From contig JAXMEL010000003.1 of NCBI GenBank assembly GCA_046348365.1, positions 620,001-684,000 on the forward strand: a stretch of 64,000 bases of DNA. The letters are read 5' to 3'. Within the stretch, counting starts at the first letter, position 1; the number at the start of each line of letters is the position of its first letter. This DNA comes from JAEUPI01 sp046348365. GTDB lineage: Bacteria; Pseudomonadota; Gammaproteobacteria; Burkholderiales; Burkholderiaceae_C. This document shows positions 34,267 to 42,756 of this stretch, piece by piece. A model generated the notes under the pieces. That model worked only from the letters and a program-made list of their open reading frames with translations. It was not told the origin of the DNA and ran no database searches. The position numbers were made by a program, and so were the translations under genes.

Positions 34267-35280
34267 ATGACGGCCCTCGTCCGCAGCGCCAGCCTCAACC
34301 AGTTCGCCGATGTCGCCGCCGCGTGCGGGCTCGATGCGCGCGCGCTGGTGCGCGAAGTCGGCCTGCCGCTGCGCTGCCTCGACGATGCCGAGCTGAAGAT
34401 CCCCGCCGCCGCGGTGGGCCGCCTGCTCGAGCTGGCGGCGCGCCGCGGCAACGAGCCCGCGTTCGGCCTGCGCATGGCGCAGTCGCGCCGCCTGTCGAAC
34501 CTGGGCCCGCTGGCGCTGCTGGTGCGCGACGAGCCGACGCTGCGGCAGGTGCTCGAAGAGCTGGTGCGCCACATCCACCTGCACAACGAGGCGCTGGCGC
34601 TGCGCGTCGAAGAGGTGGGCAACCTGGTGTCGATCCGCGCCGAGCTGGCGCACCAGGGCCGCGAGCCGCTGCGCCAGGCCACCGAGCTGGTGCTGGCGGT
34701 GACGTACCGCGTGCTGCGCATCTTTCTCGGTGCGTCGTGGCAGCCCAAGCTGGTGTGCTTCGTGCACGGCGCGCCGGCCAGCGACGCGATGCACCGGCGC
34801 ACCTTCGGGCCCGCGGTGGCGTTCGGCCACGAGTTCAACGGCATCGTCTGCCGCGCCGGTGACCTCGACGCGCCGAACCCCGGTGCCGACCCGGTGATGG
34901 CGCGCTATGCGCACGGGCTGCTCGCGCAACGCTTGGACGCGCCGACCGACATCACCGGCCGCGTGCGCCAGCTCGTGGTGCTGCTGCTGCCGCGCGGCCA
35001 CTGCCGCGTCGACATCGTCGCGCAGCACCTCGGCGTCGACCGCCGCACCGTGGCGCGTCAGCTCGCCGGCGCGGGCACCAGCTTCAGCGCGCTGGTCGAC
35101 GAGCTGCGGCGCGACCTCTACGAGCGCTACCGCAGCGACGGCGCGCGCTCACTCGGCGAGGTGGCCGCGCTGCTCGGCTTCGCGGCGCCGAGCGCGTTCT
35201 CGCGCTGGCACCGGCGCGAGTTCGAGACCACGGCGCGGGAGCGCTGGCGCAGCGAGTCGACGCGGGTGCGGGCGGGTTGA
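34267..35280 (+). CDS. AraC family regulator with Arabinose_bd-type (OruR/ArgR-like) sensor domain
   Basis: A 337-residue regulator. The N-terminal 200 residues (LNQFADVAAACGLDARALVREVGLP in part: ALVREVGLPLRCLDD) match the sensor domain of OruR/QuiR-like AraC proteins. The C-terminal 85 residues form the double helix-turn-helix (VDIVAQHLGVDRRTVARQL, then LGEVAALLGFAAPSAFSRW). It is divergent from the CMD-BKACE-MFS operon with 87 bases between and is the likely activator of that operon. The effector is unknown. Confidence 0.9.
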   Translation: MTALVRSASLNQFADVAAACGLDARALVREVGLPLRCLDDAELKIPAAAVGRLLELAARRGNEPAFGLRMAQSRRLSNLGPLALLVRDEPTLRQVLEELVRHIHLHNEALALRVEEVGNLVSIRAELAHQGREPLRQATELVLAVTYRVLRIFLGASWQPKLVCFVHGAPASDAMHRRTFGPAVAFGHEFNGIVCRAGDLDAPNPGADPVMARYAHGLLAQRLDAPTDITGRVRQLVVLLLPRGHCRVDIVAQHLGVDRRTVARQLAGAGTSFSALVDELRRDLYERYRSDGARSLGEVAALLGFAAPSAFSRWHRREFETTARERWRSESTRVRAG

Positions 35281-35467
35281 TCGCGGGAGTGCTGGATCGG
35301 CGCGCGGGCGTGCGGCTGGCGGGCGGTGCAGACAGGACTATCGCGCTGCACCGCTTTGGACTGTGGCTGACGCCCGGTGTCACAGTCGGTGTGACGGACC
35401 GCGACCCTTAGGCAACACATCGGGCGAAGGATGCGGGCACTCGCATTGCCGAAGCACGGACATCGCG

Positions 35468-37204
35468 TCACCCAGTGACGATGGTTTGATCGAGCATTGC
35501 AAGTGGCATCGGTCCCCGGCGCAGCATCTCGCTGTGGAAGCGCCGCATGTCGAATTGCGCACCGAGTGCGAGCTGGGCTGCGCGGCGCACCTGCTGCCAG
35601 TGCAAGTGACCGAGCTTGTACCCCAACGCCTGCGCGGGCATCACGCAATAGCGATCGACCTCGGCCGCCGCGCGGCCGGGCGTCTCGCCGACTGTCATCA
35701 CCAGATAGCCGATCGCCTGCTGGCGCGTCCAGCGCTTGGCATGCAGGCCGGTGTCCACGACCAGCCGTGCGGCACGCAGCAGCATCGACTGCAAGTAGCC
35801 GACCCGCCCGATCGGCTCGCGCTCGTACAGCCCCATCTCGTCGGCCAGTTGTTCGGCATACAGAGCCCAGCCCTCACCATAGGCCGTGAACGGCAGCGCC
35901 CGCCGCAGCATCGAGATCTCGCCGGTCTCCAACGCCAGCGCCGTTTGCAGGTGATGCCCCGGCGCGCCTTCGTGATGGGCGAAGGTCGGCGCATACCAGC
36001 GCGCCCAATCGCGTGTGTCCCGCAGGTTGACGTAGAAGGCGCCGGGCCGGCTGCCGTCCGCGGGGCCAGGCGTGTAGTAGCCGCGCGGCGCACCCGCTTC
36101 GATCGCCGTCGGCACGCGCCTGACTTCCAGCGCGGCGCGCGGCAGCCGAGCGAACATCTCCGGCAGCCTGCCCTGCACTTCAGTGACGAGCGCACGCAGT
36201 TCTTCGAGCAGCCGGTCTCGGCCCTGTTCGTCGTTCGGATAGACGTACCGCTCGTCGAGCGTCAGCGCGCGCAGGCGCTCGGCCACTGTGCCGGCGCGCA
36301 TGTCGAGCGTTTGCAGCAGGCGCTCGGTCTGCGCAAGTAGTTCAGCCACTTGCTCGAGGCCGAGGCGATGAATCTCGTCAGCGCCAAGCTGCTTGGTCGT
36401 CTGCGCGATGATGGCGGCGCGGTAATACGCGTCGCCGTCGGGAAGCTTCCAGACGCCGGCGTCGTCGCTTGCGATCACGCGCAACTGATGCAGCGCGGCG
36501 ATCAGCTGCCCGACGGCGGGCCGCAGCTTCTCTTCCACGATCCGGCACGCATCGCGCTGCCAGGCGCCGGCGATATCGTGCGCGTGTGTGCGCTGCACCA
36601 GCGAAGCCACGATCGGCCACTTCTCTGCCGGCGTTTCGGCAAGATTGCGCAGCTGTGCGATTGCGGTGTCGATCACGAACGACGGTGGGCTCACGCCACT
36701 GGCGGCATCGAAGCGCGCACGGGCCACCTCGTCGCGCAGCGCGATCCGGAACGCCTCGAGGCGAGCGAGGTAGGCCTCGGCATCCGCAACCGTCTCGAGA
36801 GGGTGCTTCGTGCACAGCAGATCGGGCAGCGACTGATAGGCGCCGCTGAGCTGCGTCACCACGTAGGGCTGGAACTCCTGCGGATGACCATGCGGCATCA
36901 GCCGCGCGCCTTCGAGCACGGCATCGGTGTGGAACAACACCGCGTCGCGATCGATGCGAGCCATCTCGCCGAGCGTCCCCGAGTCGATTTGCTTCAGGGC
37001 TTCGAGGAAACGCCGCTGATCCTGCAGATGACCGGTGATGGCTGCGACCGACGATGCGTTCAGTCGCGCCCGCCGCGATGCATGTGCCCCGCCATCCAGA
37101 CCAAGCCGCGTGGCCGTCTCGGGGAAAGCGTCGAGCCACGCCTGCAGCATCGCGTCCAGCAGTGCATGAAGGCGGCTGCCCGGATCGGCTCGTTCGGTGT
37201 TCAT
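35468..37204 (-). CDS. DUF885 family protein, predicted zinc peptidase
   Basis: A protein of about 578 residues of the DUF885 family, related to M32-type and other HExxH-like peptidases. The signature HHEGAPGHHLQ near residue 420 supplies two His ligands and the Glu; TAYGEGWALYAEQLADEMG follows, with the third metal-binding acidic residue. No signal peptide is visible. The ATG at 37204 has an AGGCGG ribosome site; a GTG at 37228 that overlaps the LysE stop (GTGA) would add eight residues. It follows lysE on the minus strand and is probably co-transcribed with it. Base usage is less G/C-biased than in most of the window. Confidence 0.85.
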   Translation of the reverse strand: MNTERADPGSRLHALLDAMLQAWLDAFPETATRLGLDGGAHASRRARLNASSVAAITGHLQDQRRFLEALKQIDSGTLGEMARIDRDAVLFHTDAVLEGARLMPHGHPQEFQPYVVTQLSGAYQSLPDLLCTKHPLETVADAEAYLARLEAFRIALRDEVARARFDAASGVSPPSFVIDTAIAQLRNLAETPAEKWPIVASLVQRTHAHDIAGAWQRDACRIVEEKLRPAVGQLIAALHQLRVIASDDAGVWKLPDGDAYYRAAIIAQTTKQLGADEIHRLGLEQVAELLAQTERLLQTLDMRAGTVAERLRALTLDERYVYPNDEQGRDRLLEELRALVTEVQGRLPEMFARLPRAALEVRRVPTAIEAGAPRGYYTPGPADGSRPGAFYVNLRDTRDWARWYAPTFAHHEGAPGHHLQTALALETGEISMLRRALPFTAYGEGWALYAEQLADEMGLYEREPIGRVGYLQSMLLRAARLVVDTGLHAKRWTRQQAIGYLVMTVGETPGRAAAEVDRYCVMPAQALGYKLGHLHWQQVRRAAQLALGAQFDMRRFHSEMLRRGPMPLAMLDQTIVTG

Positions 37205-37224
37205 ACGCCGCCTGTCGATGAGCG

Positions 37225-37866
37225 TCACCGAAGCGCGATGGCCACCGCGGCGCCGGCCATCATCGCGCTGCCCGAGCGTTGCACGATGCGTCGTCGGCCC
37301 GGGCTTTGCAGGAGGCCACGAACGCGGTGCGCAGCAACGCTGTAGAGCGATAGCACCGCCGCGTAGACCGCTGTCACGACACCGGCCAGCAACAGGAGGT
37401 CCCCCATGCTTTGTTCACCCAACGGGATGAAGGCGGGCAGCAGCGCCAGGTAGAACAGCATCGTCTTCGGATTGCCCAGAGCCAACGAGAGACCGGTCCA
37501 CAACAGCCGCCATCCTTCGCCTGGCGGCGACGGCGATGCCGTCGCGTCGGCCGGCGCCGCCCACATCTTCCAGGCCAGCCAGAGCAGGTAGGCGACGCCC
37601 GCGAACTTGAGCACGACGAACAAGCCGCTCATGGTCTGCGCCACGGCGGCAAGGCCCACCGCCGCGCACGCCAGCCAGAGCAAGTCGCCCAGCACGAGCC
37701 CGAGGCACAGCATCGGCACACCGGCCGGGCCGCGGCCCAAGATCCGCGCCACCAGCGCCAACGTCGTCGGTCCCGGCGACCCGCAAGCGAGCGCAAACAC
37801 GAGCGCGAACGAAAGCAGTTGGAGCGCGGAGACTCCGCCGGTATGGATCAGATCTGCTTGAGTCAT
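37225..37866 (-). CDS. LysE family amino-acid/metabolite exporter
   Basis: A 213-residue inner-membrane protein with about six helices and the LysE/RhtB opening: FALVFALACGSPGPTTLALVARILGRG, in which the PGP motif is diagnostic. Later ALGNPKTMLFYLALLPAFI is the second family signature. It exports amino acids or related compounds. It is divergent from a LysR gene, with a good operator-like dyad between them, and upstream of a DUF885 peptidase gene, so exported products may come from peptide breakdown (inference). Confidence 0.9.
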   Translation of the reverse strand: MTQADLIHTGGVSALQLLSFALVFALACGSPGPTTLALVARILGRGPAGVPMLCLGLVLGDLLWLACAAVGLAAVAQTMSGLFVVLKFAGVAYLLWLAWKMWAAPADATASPSPPGEGWRLLWTGLSLALGNPKTMLFYLALLPAFIPLGEQSMGDLLLLAGVVTAVYAAVLSLYSVAAHRVRGLLQSPGRRRIVQRSGSAMMAGAAVAIALR

Positions 37867-37906
37867 GGGAATCAGTCTGTGCCCTTTCCCCAGATGCGAC
37901 AACCAA

Positions 37907-37921
37907 ATCGTGGTGCACGAT
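37907..37921. promoter_or_regulatory. LysR-type operator (T-N11-A dyad)
   Basis: ATCGT-GGTGC-ACGAT is a perfect five-base inverted repeat that fits the LysR consensus T-N11-A (T at 37908, A at 37920). It lies between lysE and the LysR gene, 16 bases before the LysR start, as expected for auto-regulation and control of lysE. A second looser repeat GTGCA-N12-TGCAC (37913-37934) overlaps it. Confidence 0.55.
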
Positions 37922-37936
37922 GAATAGAATGCACTT

Positions 37937-38824
37937 ATGCAAGCGCCCGACCTGCCACGGCTTGCGTGCGTGCGCGTCTTCGAGTGCGCGGCGCGTCAGT
38001 TGAGCTTCACGCGCGCCGCCCAGGAACTGCACATGACGCAGGCGGCGGTGAGCTATCAGATCAAGCAGCTCGAGCAGTGGGCCGGGACGCCGCTGTTCGC
38101 GCGACTGCCGCGCCAGGTGGTGCTGACCCCGGCGGGCGAGCGTCTGGCCGCCGGATGCCGCGACGCGTTCGAGCGGCTGCATGTCGCGTTCGCGGAGCTG
38201 AGCGAAGGCGATCAGCGCGTGCTCGTGATCACCGCACTGCCGACGGTGGCCGCGTGCTGGCTCGCGCCGCGCCTGGGCGCGTTTCAGCTCGCGCATCCGC
38301 AGTTGGCCGTGCGGCTGGAGACGTCGGTCGAGCCGGTCGATCTGCTGCGGCACGAAGCCGACGTGGCGATCCGCAGCGGCCAAGGACAGTGGGAGGGGTT
38401 GCAGTCCGAACGGCTTTTCGGCAACGACTTCACCCCGCTGTGCAGCCCGGCGCTGCTGCGCGGCCGACGCGGTCGCCTCACCCCGCGCTCGTTGCTCGAA
38501 CTGCCGCTGATCGGACGACGCGATTGGTGGCGCCTGTGGTTTGCGGTAGCGGGGTTGCCGGACGTGGACTTCGGTGATCGGCCGGAGGTCGACATGGGCG
38601 TGCAGCAGTACGAGGTGGCCTCCGCCGCCGCCGGCCATGGCGTAACCATCGCGTCGCCGCTACTGTTTGAGCGAGAGCTCGCATCGGGTGCCGTCGTGCG
38701 ACCGTTCGAGTTGACTGCGACCGACCGCAAGAGCCACTGGTTGGTTTACCCAACACACCGGCAGCGATCGCCGAAGTTGGTTGCCTTTCGTCGATGGGTC
38801 AAGGCGGAAGCGGCGGGTCAGTGA
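37937..38824 (+). CDS. LysR-type regulator, GcvA-like
   Basis: A 295-residue LysR protein. It opens with LPRLACVRVFECAARQLSFT, then RAAQELHMTQAAVSYQIKQL, the helix-turn-helix of the GcvA subfamily. The effector domain follows, with the typical VAIRSGQGQWEGLQSERLF. It is divergent from lysE with 70 bases between, so it most probably controls lysE in response to an amino acid. The start ATG is 16 bases downstream of the predicted operator. Confidence 0.9.
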   Translation: MQAPDLPRLACVRVFECAARQLSFTRAAQELHMTQAAVSYQIKQLEQWAGTPLFARLPRQVVLTPAGERLAAGCRDAFERLHVAFAELSEGDQRVLVITALPTVAACWLAPRLGAFQLAHPQLAVRLETSVEPVDLLRHEADVAIRSGQGQWEGLQSERLFGNDFTPLCSPALLRGRRGRLTPRSLLELPLIGRRDWWRLWFAVAGLPDVDFGDRPEVDMGVQQYEVASAAAGHGVTIASPLLFERELASGAVVRPFELTATDRKSHWLVYPTHRQRSPKLVAFRRWVKAEAAGQ

Positions 38825-39448
38825 GCGGCACGGTCGTTCGGCCGAACCCGTGCTCTTGTTGGACCGGGCGTCCACGGCCTCGAGACCGGGCTCATCTCTC
38901 GCGGCTTCGTGCGACCGTCCGTTTCTGGCGCAGCGATTCATCGACGGCTCATGGCCGAGCGGCCGGCCCAGACAAATTGCGCCAGCAACTGCAACCTCCG
39001 CGCAGCGGTCAGCCGCTGCTTCACCACGGGGCTCTCGGCAGTCCGCGCAATCCGCTCACGTGCTCAGCGTGCGCCCCAGCCGCTCCTCGATGCGAGCAAC
39101 CTTCGACTTCAGACGCCCAGCCGGCCCGGCGCGGTAGTCGGCGCGCAGACTCACGCTGACGCGCGGACACTCGGCCTTCAGCGTCTCGAAGCAGCGCGTC
39201 ACAAGCGCCACGCGAGGCACTGTCGACGTCAAGCTGACCGTGGCGTAAAGGCTTGGTGACCCGAGTGCATCGGACACTACGGCGCCGAACTGCAGCCTCG
39301 CCGAGGGGTGGGTGCCGGGCAGAGGATCAGGCCGCATCGCGTCGGCGAGAGCCTGCGCGCGGAAGTGCAGATGGAGCGCGAGCGGCGCGCGGCCTGAGCC
39401 CGGTCGGGTCGGCGGGCCCGAGCGGCCGAAGTGGCCAACGTGTGGGCC
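38825..39448. other. Gene-poor stretch between the LysR gene and VapC
   Basis: About 620 bases without an intact gene. The only recognisable content is the decayed thiamine-binding-like fragment at 39056-39337 on the minus strand. Short open frames here lack ribosome sites and similarity to anything I know. Base composition is more mixed than in the surrounding genes, consistent with a decaying or recently acquired segment. Confidence 0.6.
39056..39337 (-). pseudogene. Fragment of an MTH1187/YkoF-type thiamine-binding protein
   Basis: The last 50 codons read VALVTRCFETLKAECPRVSV, then SLRADYRAGPAGRLKSKVAR and IEERLGRTL. This fits the C-terminal half of the MTH1187 family (about 100 residues), which has a C-F/H-E helix, PRVSxSLRxDxR and GRLxxKVxxVEExLG. 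The N-terminal half does not fit: where the family shows GTxxEGxWDxVMALV, this frame has ATVSLTSTVPRVALV, and no family start is seen further on. Compensating frameshifts or replacement of the 5' part are likely. Recognised from memory; intact homologues would settle it. Confidence 0.45.
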
Positions 39449-39826
39449 TCAGTGCGCGCCGGCACCTCGATACGACAGGCCCAGCGCATCCGCCGCGGCG
39501 TCCAGCCGCTTGTCACGCGTCCAAAGCCTGGCGCCGCCGGTGAGCGCGGCCGCGGCGAGCAGATGCACGTCGACGTAGCCGATGCCCTTGCCGTACAGCT
39601 TGTGGCGTTCGATGAAGGCCAGCGCCTCGGCCGGCTCGGCGACGGCCGTCGAAGGCAGATCCTGCAGCAGCCCCAGCACGGTCTTGCGGTCCGCCAGGCT
39701 GCTGCAGGCGATTTCGCCGATGACGAACGGGTGGATGAGCACGCTCGCGCTGGTCAACAGTGCCGCCAGCCGCGCGTCGCCGCGGCGCAGGTGATCGACC
39801 CACACCGAGGTGTCGACGAGGATCAC
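39449..39826 (-). CDS. vapC: VapC-type PIN-domain toxin (ribonuclease)
   Basis: A 125-residue PIN-domain RNase. The expected acidic residues are present: D5 in MILVDTSVWVDHL, E in VIGEIACSS (near 38), D in GYVDVHLLAAA (near 85) and D in WTRDKRLDAAA (near 104). VapC toxins cut RNA (often initiator tRNA or rRNA) and are held inactive by VapB. The ATG overlaps the antitoxin stop by four bases (ATGA), the standard toxin-antitoxin arrangement. Located downstream of the phenylphosphate-type operon on the same strand. Confidence 0.92.
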   Translation of the reverse strand: MILVDTSVWVDHLRRGDARLAALLTSASVLIHPFVIGEIACSSLADRKTVLGLLQDLPSTAVAEPAEALAFIERHKLYGKGIGYVDVHLLAAAALTGGARLWTRDKRLDAAADALGLSYRGAGAH

Positions 39827-40023
39827 CGCTTGGCTGCCGTGCGCCGGCGCCGCGGTGCCTTCAGGCCGGGCTGAGAGCCGCCCAGGCGCGCCAGGCGGCG
39901 GGCGCTTTCGCGCTCGATCAGCGCCTCGAGCGCCTCGCGCACGACGGCCGAGCGGTCCAGCGGGCCGGCCAGCTTGGCCGCCTTGGCCAGCAGTTCGTCG
40001 TCGATGGTGATGGTCGTGCGCAT
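39823..40023 (-). CDS. vapB: VapB-type antitoxin, ribbon-helix-helix
   Basis: A 66-residue antitoxin. The N-terminus MRTTITIDDELLAKAAKLAG is a ribbon-helix-helix DNA-binding unit, followed by DRSAVVREALEALIERESAR and a basic, Pro-rich tail (KAPRRRRTAAKR) that should wrap the VapC active site. ATG at 40023 is chosen because the ribbon strand starts there. It probably represses its own promoter together with VapC. The pair lies 84 bases after the DASS transporter gene. Confidence 0.9.
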   Translation of the reverse strand: MRTTITIDDELLAKAAKLAGPLDRSAVVREALEALIERESARRLARLGGSQPGLKAPRRRRTAAKR

Positions 40024-40107
40024 GGGGGTTTCGCTCGGTGAGGCATCAACTTTAGCATCGTTCGATGCCAAGAATGATGCGCCTGCACGGTGAAACGCGG
40101 GGCCCGG

Positions 40108-41589
40108 CTAACGCCTGATGATCGGCATGGCCTCGAGCCACGGCCACACCACCCCCAGCAGCACGGCGAAGTACAGCGCACCGAAGACCGCGCCCATCAG
40201 CCAGAAGCGCCCGCGCCCGATGTAGCCGCTGCCGGCGTAGATCGGCGCGCAGCCGGTGGCGTAGGGCGAGATCACGCCCATCAGCCCGAGCGCGTAGATG
40301 CACAGCATCGCCAGCAGCTGCGCATCGACGCCGGCGATGCCCTTGCCGAGCGCCAGCACCAGCGGCAGCACAGCCAGCGCGTGCGAGGTGATGCTCGCGA
40401 ACAGGTAGTGGCACCAGAAGAAGAGGGCCAGCAGCGCGGCGGTGGCCAGCAGCGGGTCGATGCCCTGCAGCGGCGCGGCGGCGCGCTGCGCGAACCAGCC
40501 GATGAAGCCGGTGCGGTTCAGGCCGTCGGCCAGCGTCAGCACCATCGTGAAGTACATGAACACGCTCCACGCCTCGCGCTCGGCCATCAGCTCGTCCCAC
40601 GCGATCACGCGCGTGAGCAGCATCGCCGCGGCGGCCAGCAGCACGACGGTGGTGGGGTGGATGAAGTTCGAGCCCACCAGCGGCAGCTGCACGCGCGGGT
40701 TGCTGCCGGTGACCCACAGCACGATCGCCGCCGCGACCAGCGCCGCCATCGTCCACTCGGCGCGCGACACCGGCCCCATCGCGCGCAGCTCGGCCGCTGC
40801 CCAGGCCACCGTGGCCGCGCCGTCGTGCACCTGCGGCCGCGCCAGCAGCCAGGCGAGCGGCGGCACCGCGGCGAGCAGCGCAAGACCGGCCGGCGCGAAG
40901 CCGAGGAAGAAGCGCGACCAGCTCATGTCGAGATCGAGCGCCTGCCGCGCCAGCGCGAGCGCGGCGGCGTTGGGCACCAGCGCGGTGATGAACATCGAAC
41001 TGGTGACCGCGGTGGTGGCGAACGCCGTCCACAGCAGATAGGTGCCGATGCGGCCGGCGCTGGGCCCCGGGTGCGAGTCGTACAGCGGCGGGATCTGCTG
41101 CACGATGGGGAAGATCGCGCCGCCGCTGCGCGCGGTGTTCGACGGCGTGCCCGGTGCGAGCGCGAGGTCCGACAGCGCCACGGCATAGCCCAGGCCGAGC
41201 GTGCGCCGGCCGAGCGCGCGCACCAGCGTCAGCGCGATGCGCCTGCCGAGGCCGCTCTTGCGGTAGCCGAGCGCGAACACGAAGGCGCCGAAGGTCAGCC
41301 ACACGGTGGTGTCGGCGAAGCCGCCGAGCGCCCAGGCGATCGACTTCGACGCATCGGCGTGCACGTAGCCCATCGCCGCGATGAACGACACCGCAACCAG
41401 CCCGACCGCGCCGCCGGGCAGCGCGGTGATCATCAGCGTCACGATCGCCGCCAGAAAGACCGCGAAGTAGTGCCACGCCGGCGCCGCGAGGCCCGCGGGC
41501 ACCGGCGCCAGCCGCACCGCCAGCCATACCAGCGGCGGCACCAGCCAGCGCCAGCGCGGTGCGACGATTGCAGGGGCGGGCGGGGCCAC
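40108..41589 (-). CDS. DASS (SLC13) family anion/carboxylate transporter
   Basis: A 493-residue inner-membrane transporter of the divalent-anion:Na+ symporter family (CitT/TtdT-like). The first substrate/Na+ motif is APGTPSNTARSGG (family SNT), near residue 150; a second at ASITSHALAVLPL (family SxT) follows in the C-terminal repeat, near 400. Length and helix number are normal. It is the last gene of the seven-gene operon with UbiX, CBS, Tm-1-like, UbiD and both phenylphosphate-synthase-like subunits, so it likely moves a carboxylate related to that pathway, such as a hydroxybenzoate-like or dicarboxylic acid (inference). Confidence 0.88.
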   Translation of the reverse strand: MAPPAPAIVAPRWRWLVPPLVWLAVRLAPVPAGLAAPAWHYFAVFLAAIVTLMITALPGGAVGLVAVSFIAAMGYVHADASKSIAWALGGFADTTVWLTFGAFVFALGYRKSGLGRRIALTLVRALGRRTLGLGYAVALSDLALAPGTPSNTARSGGAIFPIVQQIPPLYDSHPGPSAGRIGTYLLWTAFATTAVTSSMFITALVPNAAALALARQALDLDMSWSRFFLGFAPAGLALLAAVPPLAWLLARPQVHDGAATVAWAAAELRAMGPVSRAEWTMAALVAAAIVLWVTGSNPRVQLPLVGSNFIHPTTVVLLAAAAMLLTRVIAWDELMAEREAWSVFMYFTMVLTLADGLNRTGFIGWFAQRAAAPLQGIDPLLATAALLALFFWCHYLFASITSHALAVLPLVLALGKGIAGVDAQLLAMLCIYALGLMGVISPYATGCAPIYAGSGYIGRGRFWLMGAVFGALYFAVLLGVVWPWLEAMPIIRR

Positions 41590-41638
41590 GCGCGGATTGT
41601 GCGCGCGGGCCGTCCTGGCGCGACGCGCTTCGGCGCGT

Positions 41639-42277
41639 TCAGCGCGGCGGCAGCGCCGCCGGCGATGCCGACGACACCAACGGCGCTGACGGCGCGTGTG
41701 GCGCCTGTGGCGTGCCGTGCCCGCTCCAGCGGCGGAACAGGTCGTGCTCGATGCCGACCTGGTCGAGCGCCTTGCCGATCGTCTGGTGCACCAGATCCAT
41801 GATCGTCTGCGGCCGGTGATAGAACGCCGGCATCGGCGGCAGCAGCGTCGCGCCGCAATCGGCCGCGCGCGTCATCAGCTCCAGGTGGCCCTTGTGCAGC
41901 GGCGTCTCGCGCACCAGCAGCACCAGCTTGCGGCCCTCCTTGAGCTGCACGTCGGCGGCGCGCACCACGAGGTTGTAGGTGAATGAGTTGGCGATCGCCG
42001 ACAGCGTCTTGACCGTGCACGGCGCCACGATCATGCCGCGCGTGCGAAACGACCCGCTCGCCGGCGCGGCGCCGACGTCCTTGTTGGGATAGACCACGTC
42101 GGCGAGCGCGCGCACGTCCTCCAGCGTGTGGTCGGTCTCGATCGCCAGGTTCATGCCGGCGGCCTCGCTGAGGATCAGGTGCGTCGGCTGGCCGAGCTGC
42201 TTCAGCACGCGCAGCAGCTCGACGCCATAGATGACGCCGGTGGCGCCGGTGATGGCGACGATCAGGGGCAGCGTCAT
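41639..42277 (-). CDS. UbiX family flavin prenyltransferase
   Basis: A 212-residue flavoprotein that joins dimethylallyl phosphate to FMN to make prenylated FMN, the cofactor of UbiD enzymes. Motifs: VAITGATGVIYGVELLRVL (FMN phosphate loop), MIVAPCTVKTLSAIANSF, LLVRETPLHKGHLELM and PPMPAFYHRPQTIMD, all diagnostic for UbiX/PAD1. The tail after residue 195 is Ala/Pro-rich. It starts 10 bases after the CBS gene and is three genes downstream of the UbiD gene. Its presence in the operon implies that the local UbiD uses prenyl-FMN. Confidence 0.93.
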   Translation of the reverse strand: MTLPLIVAITGATGVIYGVELLRVLKQLGQPTHLILSEAAGMNLAIETDHTLEDVRALADVVYPNKDVGAAPASGSFRTRGMIVAPCTVKTLSAIANSFTYNLVVRAADVQLKEGRKLVLLVRETPLHKGHLELMTRAADCGATLLPPMPAFYHRPQTIMDLVHQTIGKALDQVGIEHDLFRRWSGHGTPQAPHAPSAPLVSSASPAALPPR

Positions 42278-42287
42278 CGACCGGCCT

Positions 42288-42743
42288 TCAAGCCTGTTGC
42301 GCCTGAAGGGCGGCGGTGCCGGCTCCCGAATCGATCAGCGTCAGGCAATGGGCGGCGATCTGGAAGATCTCGTTGGCCGATATCACGCCGACCACGCGCT
42401 CGCCCTCGAGCACCGGAAACTGCGCCACGCCGAGTTCGCGGCCGCGGCGCAGGCACTGCTGCATCGTGTCGCCGGCCTGGATCGTGGCCGGGCAGCGCAC
42501 CATCACGTCGCGCACGCGCAGCCGCGTGACGAAGTAGTTGAACTCGTCGGGATCCTGCGTGTGCAGCACGAAGGCGCCGATGCGCAGCAGATTGGCGCGC
42601 GTGATCAGCCCGCGCAGCCGGCCGCCGTCGACCACCGGCAGCGCGTGCAGGTTGTGGTCGGCGAGGATGCGCTTGGCCTCCGACACCAGCGTGTGGCTTT
42701 CGACCGTGATCGGGTCGGCCTGCATCCAGTCGCGTACCAGCAT
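42288..42743 (-). CDS. CBS-pair protein, probable counterpart of the third phenylphosphate synthase subunit
   Basis: A 151-residue protein with two CBS domains: residues 1-60 (VRDWMQADPITVESHTLVSE, ALPVVDGGRLRGLITRANLL) and 78-138 (VRDVMVRCPATIQAGDTMQQ, QFPVLEGERVVGVISANEIF). In Thauera aromatica the third, stimulating protein of phenylphosphate synthase also has CBS domains, though it is larger (about 24 kDa; this one about 16 kDa). It lies in the same operon as the two catalytic subunits, but after UbiD and the Tm-1-like gene. An adenine-nucleotide-responsive activator role is the likeliest reading. Confidence 0.85.
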   Translation of the reverse strand: MLVRDWMQADPITVESHTLVSEAKRILADHNLHALPVVDGGRLRGLITRANLLRIGAFVLHTQDPDEFNYFVTRLRVRDVMVRCPATIQAGDTMQQCLRRGRELGVAQFPVLEGERVVGVISANEIFQIAAHCLTLIDSGAGTAALQAQQA

Positions 42744-42756
42744 CGCCAGGACTCCT

